In this document: one piece after another, positions 7,425 to 13,440 of the stretch | Position numbering within the stretch: the stretch's first letter is position 1 | Layout of the letters: every line of letters starts with the position of its first letter | Origin: Phycisphaerales bacterium UBA3190 | GTDB taxonomy: Bacteria > Planctomycetota > Phycisphaerae > Phycisphaerales > UBA1924 | Reading direction: 5' to 3' | DNA length: 13,998 nt | NCBI GenBank assembly: GCA_002364005.1 | Contig: DEXG01000031.1 | Span: 51,332-65,329 of the forward strand | The notes under the pieces: generated by a model | Told to the model about the DNA's origin: nothing | What the model saw: only the letters and a program-made list of their open reading frames with translations | Databases searched by the model: none | Translations under genes and position numbers: made by a program

Positions 7425-7453
7425 AGTGTACTAAACATGTTGAAGGCTGTCAA
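7425..7453 (-). promoter_or_regulatory. Sigma70-like promoter of the secreted-protein gene
   Basis: On the minus strand a perfect TTGACA (-35, 7448-7453) is followed after exactly 17 bases by TACACT (-10, 7425-7430). The expected start of transcription is near 7418, giving a leader of about 40 bases that contains the AAGGAG ribosome site (7384-7389). This is the best consensus promoter in the window and lies in the AT-rich segment. Confidence 0.72.
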
Positions 7454-7488
7454 GTTCCCGCATGACTGTTTGGGCCTTTCCGGATCAC

Positions 7489-7580
7489 TGGGGTAGGCTT
7501 ATTTTTCTGTGATTAACCGCTATATTGACCGTTCATGAAGCTCCAAGGCTTTTTTGATGGTCCATGCTTAGCTTACCCCA
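7489..7580. repeat. Long-range inverted repeat, possible structured RNA
   Basis: TGGGGTAGGCT (7489-7499) and AGCTTACCCCA (7570-7580) pair over 11 positions, with one G-T pair, enclosing a 70-base loop. The stem would be stable in RNA, but no promoter or terminator frames it and it does not resemble an RNA family I know. It could be chance. Confidence 0.25.
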
Positions 7581-7716
7581 AGCCGGGTGTCAGGGAAGGG
7601 TCGTCCTTGGCTCCTAGATGCACTTGACTAAGCAACGCCCAATCACATGCTAAAGACTCCGTCACCCACCGGCCACCCACCACGAAAGCACTTCGAGCCC
7701 TGCGCGTTTACCCCCT

Positions 7717-7752
7717 CTTCTCCGCGTCCTCAGCGCCCTCTGCCACCTCCGC
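7717..7752. repeat. Four tandem 9-base units
   Basis: Four consecutive nonamers, CTTCTCCGC, GTCCTCAGC, GCCCTCTGC and CACCTCCGC, share the pattern NNCCTCNGC (first unit differs at one position). On the minus strand they read as GCNGAGGNN units. From memory, GCAGAGG-type period-9 or related repeats recur between genes of several phyla and generate false open frames full of Ala-Glu; here one such 65-residue frame crosses it on the minus strand. Confidence 0.6.
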
Positions 7753-7897
7753 GTACCAAAATCGAACACCAAAGCCCTTCCACAGCACCCCAAAACCTGT
7801 CATACTACCCCCGTCCAAGATCATCGGCCCTCCATGCCGTGCGTCACTTGGGCCAGAGCAAGGAGCGGCCGACGATCGTCCTCGAAAGGAGTCGATC

Positions 7898-8344
7898 ATG
7901 CACACCGTCTCTCAACTGCTCGAAGCCAAGCCCTTCAAGATCGTCTACACCGTGGGGCAGGGCCGCTCCGTCCTTGAGGCCGCCGAGCACATGAACCAGC
8001 ACCGCATCGGCGCCCTGATCGTCACCGACACCCTGGGCCACATCGCCGGCATCATCACCGAACGCGACATCATGACCCGCGTGGTCACCCAACGACTCGA
8101 CCCCGCCGACACCGCCGTCCAGCGCGTCATGACCGTCGACCTCATCACCTGCAGCCCCGAGACCCCACTCGAGCACGCTCGCGAGATCATGACCAAGCGC
8201 ATGATCCGCCACATCCCCATCACCAACCCCGGCGACAACACCACACTCCACGGCCTCATCTCCATCGGCGACCTCAACGCCGCCACAAACAAAGACCTCA
8301 CCATCGAAGTCGTCTCCCTCCGCGAATACATCACGCAGGGCTGA
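7898..8344 (+). CDS. Tandem CBS-domain protein
   Basis: A 148-residue cytoplasmic protein made of two CBS domains, about 8-66 and 76-133, with no other domain. The typical CBS endings are visible: Gly-Ile-Ile-Thr-Glu-Arg-Asp-Ile (51-58) and Gly-Leu-Ile-Ser-Ile-Gly-Asp-Leu (119-126), and the second repeat begins Val-Met-Thr. A CBS pair (Bateman module) usually binds adenine nucleotides or related ligands; stand-alone pairs often act in trans as energy sensors or transcription or enzyme modulators, but the partner is unknown here. The ATG has a textbook AAAGGAG six bases upstream, one of the strongest in the window. The gene stands alone: 519 bases separate it from the previous start codon and 239 from yyaL, and repeats lie on both sides. 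Family assignment is firm; function is open. Confidence 0.9.
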   Translation: MHTVSQLLEAKPFKIVYTVGQGRSVLEAAEHMNQHRIGALIVTDTLGHIAGIITERDIMTRVVTQRLDPADTAVQRVMTVDLITCSPETPLEHAREIMTKRMIRHIPITNPGDNTTLHGLISIGDLNAATNKDLTIEVVSLREYITQG

Positions 8345-8354
8345 TCTTCCTGTG

Positions 8355-8405
8355 CCTCCCCCGCCCCGCGGGGGAGGTGGTCCGCCGAAGGCGGAACGGA
8401 GGGGG
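8355..8405. repeat. REP-like double hairpin after the CBS gene
   Basis: CCTCCCCCGC (8355-8364) pairs perfectly over ten bases with GCGGGGGAGG (8368-8377) around a CCC loop; TCCGCC (8381-8386) pairs with GGCGGA (8390-8395) around GAA; CGGAGGGGG follows at 8397-8405. From memory, this layout (a CCTCCCCC hairpin, a small GC-rich hairpin, then GGAGGGGGT) is a common intergenic repeat in many GC-rich bacteria. It starts 11 bases after the CBS stop and may end or stabilise that transcript, but lacks a T-tract. Confidence 0.75.
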
Positions 8406-8428
8406 TCTTTCAACTCATCATGAACGCT

Positions 8429-8550
8429 GGGTGCCACGGCTTGCTCGATCGAAGATCGACAAGCCGTGTGTTTGGTCGTACCTGGGCGTGCCAACTCCCA
8501 AGGCGCTGATACGGCACGGGTTGCCGCTCCGCGGTCAACCCGTGGCACCC
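8429..8550. repeat. Paired inverted hairpin element upstream of yyaL
   Basis: Two hairpins face each other. The left arm GGGTGCCACGGCTTG (8429-8443) and the right arm, read on the opposite strand, GGGTGCCACGGGTTG (8550-8536) match at 14 of 15 bases. Each arm folds locally: the left 8435-8468 has a 9-base outer stem, one unpaired C, a 6-base inner stem and a GAA loop; the right 8515-8544 has a 9-base outer stem, one unpaired T, a 4-base inner stem and a TCC loop, in mirror orientation. A 46-base spacer (8469-8514) lies between. This is the layout of a two-unit REP/BIME-type mobile palindrome. Confidence 0.8.
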
Positions 8551-8578
8551 TGAACACAGAGCACGGCCTACCTACCAT
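8550..8578 (+). promoter_or_regulatory. Possible promoter of yyaL giving a leaderless mRNA
   Basis: CTGAAC (8550-8555) and TACCAT (8573-8578) are 17 bases apart; TACCAT ends five bases before the ATG at 8584, and no Shine-Dalgarno site is present. The spacing and the -35-like sequence resemble those before crcB. The -35-like box begins on the last base of the paired hairpin element. Match to consensus is partial. Confidence 0.3.
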
Positions 8579-8583
8579 CCCAA

Positions 8584-10932
8584 ATGCCCGACGCCCCGAC
8601 CCACACCAACCGCCTCGCTTCCGAGACCTCCCCCTACCTCCTCCAGCACGCCCACAACCCCGTCGACTGGCACCCCTGGTCCGACGAGGCCTTCGAACTC
8701 GCACAGCAACGCGGCGTCCCCGTCTTCCTCTCCATCGGCTACTCCACCTGCTACTGGTGCCATGTCATGGAACGCGAATCCTTCGAATCGCCCGACATCG
8801 CCCGCGTCATGAATGAACGCTTCGTCTGCATCAAGGTCGACCGCGAAGAACGCCCCGACCTCGACGAGATCTACATGGCCGCGACCACCACCTTCACCGG
8901 CTCCGGCGGCTGGCCCATGTCTGTCTTCCTCACCCCCGACACCCGCAAGCCCTTCTACGCCGGGACTTATTTTCCCCCCGAGCCCATGCACAACCGCCCG
9001 GCCTTCCCCGAGCTGCTCAAGGGCTTGGGCGAGGCATGGCAAACACGCCAGCCCGAGGTCATCGAGCAGGCGGACAAGCTCGCGGACGCCGTCATCGAGC
9101 AGGTCAGCGCCAACGCCGACCCCGTCCCCGTCGGCGAACCCCACCTCACCAACGCCCTCGCCTCGCTCCTCCAGCGCCTCGACCAGACCAACGGCGGCTT
9201 CTCCCACGCACCCAAGTTCCCCCAGCCCGTCTTCCTCGACTTCCTCCTCGACATGCGCCCCGTCGCCGACAAGTCCACACGCAGCGCCATCGACCTCGCC
9301 CTGCGCACCACCCTCGACGCCATGGCGACCGGCGGCATCCACGACCAGATCGCCGGCGGCTTCCATCGCTACAGCGTCGACGAGTTCTGGACCGTCCCGC
9401 ACTTCGAGAAGATGCTCTACGACAACGCCCAGCTGGCACGCACCTACACCCGCGCATCGGCCGTGCTCGACGACGAGTACTACGCCGGTGTCGCCCGCCA
9501 GACCCTGAACTACTGCCTCTCCGAGATGACCGACGCGGACAACCCGGGCGTCAACGGGTTCTACTCGGCCCAGGACGCCGAAGTCGACGGCAAGGAGGGG
9601 CTCAACTACCTCTGGACGCGCGAGGAGTTCGAAGCCGCCCTCGCCGACCACCCGGAGCTGCTCCCGCTCGCCATCGACCTCTACGGGCTCGACGCTTCCC
9701 CCAACTTCCAGGACCCGCACCACCCGAGCGAGCCACGCCGGTTCGTGCTCCGCCTGGCGTCCCGCTTCGAGGACTTCGCCCAGCGCCACAACCTCGACGC
9801 GCCCACCTTCTTCGAGCACCTGGGCACCATCAACACCACCCTGCTCAAGCACCGCGCCCGGCGCAAGCAGCCCGCCCTGGACGACAAGGTCCTTGTCTCA
9901 TGGAACGCGATGCTCATCCCCGCCCTCGTCGAAGCGGGGCGGCTCTTCGAGCGTGACGACTACATCAAGGCCGCCCGCAACGCCGCCCGATTCATCCTCC
10001 ACACGATGCGCGACGAAGCGGGCACCCGCCTCCGCACCCACCGCAACGGCACCAGCGCGATCCCCACCCTGCTTGAGGACCACGCGTGCCTGCTCGAGGC
10101 GCTGCTCACCCTTCATGCCAACCCATCAACCGCCGATGAGTTCCCGCTCGATAGCATCGTTGCGCTGGCCGACGAAACCCACGAGCTCTTTGCCGACGAA
10201 TCGGGGACTTACTTCGATACCCGGGCGGACGCCAGGGACCTCTTTGTTCGCACCCGCTCGCTCCACGACGGCGCGACACCGGGATCATCGGGCGTCATGC
10301 TCCACGCCCTCATCGAGCTGGCGCACCGGACCGGCGAGCCCCGGTTTGCCCAGCGGGCCGCCAAGCTGATGCAATCGATCTCCGCCACCCTCGCCGAGCA
10401 CCCGCTTGGCACGATCAACTCCACCCGGGCCCTGCTCACGATGCTCGCCCGCCGCGACCGCTACCACGAGCTGCTCGACTTTGCCACCAACGACGGCTCC
10501 GATTCACTGGAGCGCACCCAATCCCCTGTCGCGGTCCTCGTTTCCACCGATGCATTCAGCGTCAGCGACGACGCGCCCGCGAGTTTCAAGGTGGCGATGG
10601 AGATCGAGCCGGGTTACCACATCGTGGCCGCCGATCCGGGCGAGGGCGAAGCGGCCAAGTCGCTCTACCCGCTGCGGGCCGGGCTGATCTCGGGCCAGGA
10701 CATCGCCGTCTACGCCGACTACCCGCAGGGCGAGGCGATGGGCACCGAAGCGGTGGGGCGGTTCAACGCCCACAGCGGTCGGGTCGAGTTCGACATCGCC
10801 ATTGAAAAAGCCCCGGGCATCGGGGCCTCACCAGGAAAACCGGTACTGGGTGTCTCATTCCAGGCCTGCTCGGACACCGAGTGCCTGCAGCCGCAAACCG
10901 TGCGTCTGGACATCGAGATCACGATCGAGTGA
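8584..10932 (+). CDS. YyaL/SPATA20-type thioredoxin-like protein fused to a DsbD-alpha-like domain
   Basis: A 782-residue protein. Residues 8-165 are the DUF255 thioredoxin-like domain of YyaL/SPATA20, with the signature Asn-Arg-Leu-x-x-Glu-x-Ser-Pro-Tyr-Leu-x-Gln-His-x-x-Asn-Pro-Val-x-Trp near the start and the active-site-like Cys56-Tyr-Trp-Cys59-His. Most relatives, as I recall, have Cys-His-Trp-Cys. Residues about 190-640 form the six-hairpin glycosidase-like region (Gly-Gly-Phe at 204-206, Gly-Gly-Ile-x-Asp at 250-254, Pro-His-Phe-Glu-Lys-Met-Leu-Tyr-Asp at 272-280, Trp-Asn at 440-441). The family normally ends near 680-700; here 655-782 resembles the alpha domain of DsbD, with Cys762 and Cys767 in Ala-Cys-Ser-Asp-Thr-Glu-Cys-Leu-Gln-Pro. 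No signal peptide is visible, so it looks cytoplasmic. The biochemical role of the family is unsettled. The ATG lacks a ribosome site. The gene ends three bases from the convergent zinc-ribbon gene. Confidence 0.88.
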   Translation: MPDAPTHTNRLASETSPYLLQHAHNPVDWHPWSDEAFELAQQRGVPVFLSIGYSTCYWCHVMERESFESPDIARVMNERFVCIKVDREERPDLDEIYMAATTTFTGSGGWPMSVFLTPDTRKPFYAGTYFPPEPMHNRPAFPELLKGLGEAWQTRQPEVIEQADKLADAVIEQVSANADPVPVGEPHLTNALASLLQRLDQTNGGFSHAPKFPQPVFLDFLLDMRPVADKSTRSAIDLALRTTLDAMATGGIHDQIAGGFHRYSVDEFWTVPHFEKMLYDNAQLARTYTRASAVLDDEYYAGVARQTLNYCLSEMTDADNPGVNGFYSAQDAEVDGKEGLNYLWTREEFEAALADHPELLPLAIDLYGLDASPNFQDPHHPSEPRRFVLRLASRFEDFAQRHNLDAPTFFEHLGTINTTLLKHRARRKQPALDDKVLVSWNAMLIPALVEAGRLFERDDYIKAARNAARFILHTMRDEAGTRLRTHRNGTSAIPTLLEDHACLLEALLTLHANPSTADEFPLDSIVALADETHELFADESGTYFDTRADARDLFVRTRSLHDGATPGSSGVMLHALIELAHRTGEPRFAQRAAKLMQSISATLAEHPLGTINSTRALLTMLARRDRYHELLDFATNDGSDSLERTQSPVAVLVSTDAFSVSDDAPASFKVAMEIEPGYHIVAADPGEGEAAKSLYPLRAGLISGQDIAVYADYPQGEAMGTEAVGRFNAHSGRVEFDIAIEKAPGIGASPGKPVLGVSFQACSDTECLQPQTVRLDIEITIE

Positions 10933-10935
10933 TGA

Positions 10936-12258
10936 TCAGGCCTCGTTGGACGCGATGCCGAACGCCGCCATAACCGCCAGCAGCATGAACACAAGATCGA
11001 GCGGGTGCATAAAGCTGTCGATGAAGCCGGCTTTGATCACTTCTTGCCCGAACTCGCTGCTCAGACTGCGCTGCTCGTTGACGCGATCCATCACGCCGAG
11101 TCTGAATGTATGCTGGCCTTGGCTGCCCATCGCATCCCAGCGTTCGTTTGTCTGGGTCCTGATCGATTCGGGGTAATCCTCGGGCCACATCGACACATCA
11201 AAGGGCAGGAGCGGGTTGTCCCACTCGATCGTGGTATCGACAGCGATGCGGTCTAGGCAGATCCCATAGGCGATCTCTTCCATGACCCAATCATCCTCGA
11301 CATCGCTCGAACTCATATCCCATTCGTCCGCGATCGCACGCCGGGTATTCATCTTCTCAGTGAAGCCCATGTCATCCCAGATATCCCATGTTTCATCGAT
11401 GATGTCCTGTGGGTAGTCATCGGGCCACATGGCGCTGCGCAGATAGATCTCGGGATCGGGCCACTCGATTGTCTCGCCAGCGTTGATGTAATCGGTGCAG
11501 ATATCATCCGCGAGGTAGGTCAGTGTCAGCTCATCATCGATCTCGTCCAGCGTCAGCGGCGTGAAGTACTCATCGCCGAGGTAATCATCGACCTGCCAGG
11601 TTACCGCCGCGTACTTGCCCATCGAGATCGCGCCCATCGCGACCAGCGCCGCCATGCCACCGGTGATCGCGCCACCCTCGCCGCCAGCGCCGATCGCGGC
11701 ACCCAAGCCGCAGAGCGCGCCGACCCCGATGGCGATCCAGCCGATCTCAATATTGAACTGGTACGAGATGAAGGCCCACACGCCGGCGCCGATCAGCCCA
11801 CCGATCACCGCACCGAGCACGGGCAGGATCGGCTTGAGCGCCAGGCCGCCCGCGGCGACGCCGACCGACGCGGCTTTGGAGCCGCCGCTCTTGGTCTTGG
11901 CATCGCGCTTCTTCGTCTTCAACGCCTTGCCGGACTGGGTGTTGTACCCGCACGACATACACACCAGCACGCCCGGCTCCATGCGTGTGCCGCACCCCGG
12001 GCAGGCACTCGCCGCGCCACCGACCTCCGCCTCTGCGGGTTCGATCTCGTCCCAAAGGTCATCCATCCCGTCGCCGAAGCCGTCGTCGAGCCCCTCGTCG
12101 GCGTACAACGCATCGTTCTCGACGGGCTCGGCCTGCTCGGCATTCTGTTGCTGTTCAGCGCATGCCTTGTGCGCGTAGTTGCCCTTCGCGTCCTTGATGC
12201 GTGGCTGCCCCGCGCAGCTCTGGCTACAGAGCACGCATACCTTCTCAGTCTGACTCAT
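10936..12258 (-). CDS. Zinc-ribbon membrane protein with duplicated 80-residue unit
   Basis: A 440-residue protein of unknown function. The N-terminus has a possible zinc site (Cys8, Cys11, His30, Cys33 with Cys15 nearby), then an acidic linker (41-80). A zinc ribbon follows, Cys86-x-x-Cys89 and Cys100-x-x-Cys103, ending Gly-Tyr-Asn, a form frequent in planctomycete proteins. A basic Lys-rich stretch (111-128) leads to three hydrophobic segments (about 139-166, 172-192, 198-215). An acidic, Trp-rich soluble part (222-400) contains two ungapped copies offset by 80 residues, 248-298 and 328-378, 22 of 51 identical, sharing Thr-Ile-Glu-Trp, Met-Trp-Pro-x-Asp-Tyr-Pro and Trp-Asp-x-Met-Gly. A final membrane segment lies at 419-435. 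The ATG at 12258 starts the conserved-looking Cys region and has GGGG seven bases upstream; the frame opens 18 codons earlier across the floA terminator, which is not credible as coding. It lies downstream of nfeD and floA, behind a terminator. Confidence 0.78.
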   Translation of the reverse strand: MSQTEKVCVLCSQSCAGQPRIKDAKGNYAHKACAEQQQNAEQAEPVENDALYADEGLDDGFGDGMDDLWDEIEPAEAEVGGAASACPGCGTRMEPGVLVCMSCGYNTQSGKALKTKKRDAKTKSGGSKAASVGVAAGGLALKPILPVLGAVIGGLIGAGVWAFISYQFNIEIGWIAIGVGALCGLGAAIGAGGEGGAITGGMAALVAMGAISMGKYAAVTWQVDDYLGDEYFTPLTLDEIDDELTLTYLADDICTDYINAGETIEWPDPEIYLRSAMWPDDYPQDIIDETWDIWDDMGFTEKMNTRRAIADEWDMSSSDVEDDWVMEEIAYGICLDRIAVDTTIEWDNPLLPFDVSMWPEDYPESIRTQTNERWDAMGSQGQHTFRLGVMDRVNEQRSLSSEFGQEVIKAGFIDSFMHPLDLVFMLLAVMAAFGIASNEA

Positions 12259-12282
12259 GTCTTTTCCCCAATGAGCTGCAAT

Positions 12283-12310
12283 AAAAAAGCGTGCCGCAAA
12301 AAGGGCACGC
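12283..12310 (-). terminator. Intrinsic terminator after floA
   Basis: Read on the minus strand, GCGTGCC (12310-12304) and GGCACGC (12295-12289) form a perfect 7-base stem with an 8-base loop, followed by six T residues (12288-12283). It lies 52 bases after the floA stop and only 25 bases before the ATG of the zinc-ribbon gene, so that gene needs either read-through or a promoter overlapping the hairpin. Confidence 0.9.
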
Positions 12311-12361
12311 AACTAGACTAACAGAATCGGCTGATATTGGAATCAGAGACTTTGTATTTTC

Positions 12362-13357
12362 TTACGATTCTTTCGAGTCGTCCGCGATCGAATCACGCAT
12401 CGAAGTGTCCGCGTTAATATTCTTCATACGGTAATAATCCATGATGCCCATGTTCCCGCTGCGGAACGCGTCGGCCATCGCCTTGGGTACCTCGGCCTCG
12501 GCCAGAACCACCAGCGCGCGGTTCTTTTGTTCCTCGGCTCGGAACTCCTGCTCCTGCGCCACCGCCATCGCGCGACGCTTCTCAGCAAGCGCCTGGGCGA
12601 CCTTGGTGTCCGCCTGGGCCTGGTCTTCCTGGAGCTTGGCGCCGATGTTCTCACCGACATCGACATCGGCGATATCGATCGAGAGGATCTCGTAGGCCGT
12701 GCCCGCGTCGAGCCCGCGACCGATCACCGCTTTGGAGATCGCGTCGGGGTTCTCAAGGACCTTGGCGTGCGATTCGGCCGAGCCGATGCTCGAGACGATG
12801 CCCTCGCCCACACGCGCGACGACTGTTTCTTCGGTCGCGCCACCGACGAGGCGAGACAGATTCGTCCGCACCGTCACGCGTGCACGCGCACGCAGCTGGA
12901 TGCCGTCCTTGGCCACCGCGTCGATGGTGGGGCGTCCAAGGTTCGGGTTCGGGCAGTCGATGACCTTCGGGTTCACCGAGGTGTTCACCGCGTCGAGGAT
13001 GTCGCGGCCGGCAAGGTCGATCGCGGTGGCGATGCCCCAGTCCAGATCGATGTTCGCGTTGGCTGCGGCGATGATCGCGCTGACCACATTGCCGACATTG
13101 CCGCCCGCGAGGTAGTGGTTCTCAAGCTGATCGGTCTCGATCGCCTCGATGCCTGCCTTCACGAGGCGGATCTTGTTGATCACGATGATCTGCGGGTTGA
13201 CCTTCCGGAAACGCATCGCGATGATCGACAGCAGCCCCACCCGAGCCCGCGAGAGCAAGGCCTGGAACCAGAGCTGGAAATAGGTCAGCATCACCAGCAA
13301 TACGCCGAGAAGGACAATCGTGGCGACGGCTATCAAGACCCAGAAAAGCGGATTCAT
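12362..13357 (-). CDS. floA: Flotillin-like protein FloA
   Basis: A 331-residue FloA (YqfA-type) protein, the normal length. Flotillins scaffold functional membrane microdomains and affect membrane fluidity, secretion and signalling; they sit on the cytoplasmic face, anchored by an N-terminal hydrophobic segment. Here that segment is 5-26, followed by Met-Arg-Phe-Arg-Lys-Val (48-53), the SPFH/PHB core to about 235 with Arg-Ala-Arg-Val-Thr-Val-Arg (157-163), Asn-Leu-x-x-Leu-Val-Gly-Gly-Ala (166-174) and Ser-Ile-Asp-Ile-Ala-Asp-Val-Asp-Val-Gly (226-235). A Glu/Ala-rich coiled coil runs 236-290, ending Ala-Glu-Val-Pro-Lys-Ala-Met (287-293), and then a short C-terminal helix Gly-Asn-Met-Gly-Ile-Met-Asp-Tyr-Tyr (301-309). 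The start is set by AAGGAG six bases upstream. It follows nfeD by 83 bases on the same strand, the usual partnership, and is closed by a strong terminator. Confidence 0.95.
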   Translation of the reverse strand: MNPLFWVLIAVATIVLLGVLLVMLTYFQLWFQALLSRARVGLLSIIAMRFRKVNPQIIVINKIRLVKAGIEAIETDQLENHYLAGGNVGNVVSAIIAAANANIDLDWGIATAIDLAGRDILDAVNTSVNPKVIDCPNPNLGRPTIDAVAKDGIQLRARARVTVRTNLSRLVGGATEETVVARVGEGIVSSIGSAESHAKVLENPDAISKAVIGRGLDAGTAYEILSIDIADVDVGENIGAKLQEDQAQADTKVAQALAEKRRAMAVAQEQEFRAEEQKNRALVVLAEAEVPKAMADAFRSGNMGIMDYYRMKNINADTSMRDSIADDSKES

Positions 13358-13440
13358 TCGTGTCTCCTTCGTGTCTCAGGGGTATAGCCCCGAGTGTGCT
13401 TCGTGCACCATCATCATATACGCGACGATCGACGAATATG
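13358..13440 (-). promoter_or_regulatory. Structured leader between nfeD and floA
   Basis: On the minus strand the 83-base gap holds a small hairpin (GTGC, five-base loop, GCAC; 13396-13408), then a GGGG/CCCC hairpin (13379-13391) extended by CTC/GAG with one unpaired base. A direct repeat GAGACACGA follows, occurring twice with an 11-base period (13377-13369 and 13366-13358). The AAGGAG ribosome site lies at the junction of the two copies. It may adjust floA translation or RNA stability; no effect can be proved from sequence. Confidence 0.4.

Larger units (their letters stand above)
7454..7897. other. Long intergenic region between the secreted-protein gene and the CBS gene
   Basis: About 440 bases without a credible gene. 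The first 190 bases continue the lower-GC composition of the secreted-protein unit and hold one long-range inverted repeat (7489-7580) but no tRNA-like or recognisable RNA fold. The remainder is C-rich on the plus strand and includes four tandem 9-base units (7717-7752). The short open frames here lack codon structure and a ribosome site. The last 13 bases contain the AAAGGAG site (7885-7891) of the CBS gene. A CATACT at about 7802 could be a -10 for that gene but has no matching -35. Confidence 0.6.

Noticed and set aside
7379..7453. Longer start for the secreted protein (418 codons)
   Set aside because: The extra 25 codons include the promoter -10 and the ribosome site and would bury the signal peptide.
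7708..7905. Small minus-strand frame of 65 codons with an Ala-Glu-rich end
   Set aside because: It is produced by the 9-base tandem units and crosses the CBS ribosome site; no credible start signal.
7717..8550. CRISPR array
   Set aside because: The repeats are of different kinds, too short or palindromic pairs, with no regularly spaced unique spacers and no cas genes.
7844..8704. A 286-codon minus-strand frame across the CBS gene and the repeats
   Set aside because: It runs through the hairpin repeats and the start of yyaL, has Arg/Gly-rich low complexity, and contradicts the strong ribosome site of the CBS gene.
8572..9852. A 426-codon open frame on the minus strand opposite yyaL
   Set aside because: It is a mirror of the GC-rich yyaL codons, is dominated by Val, Gly, Glu and Ala, has no family motifs, and the plus-strand protein is clearly the real one.
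12527..13387. A 286-codon plus-strand frame opposite floA
   Set aside because: Antisense shadow with Asp/Arg/Val bias; floA is unambiguous on the other strand.
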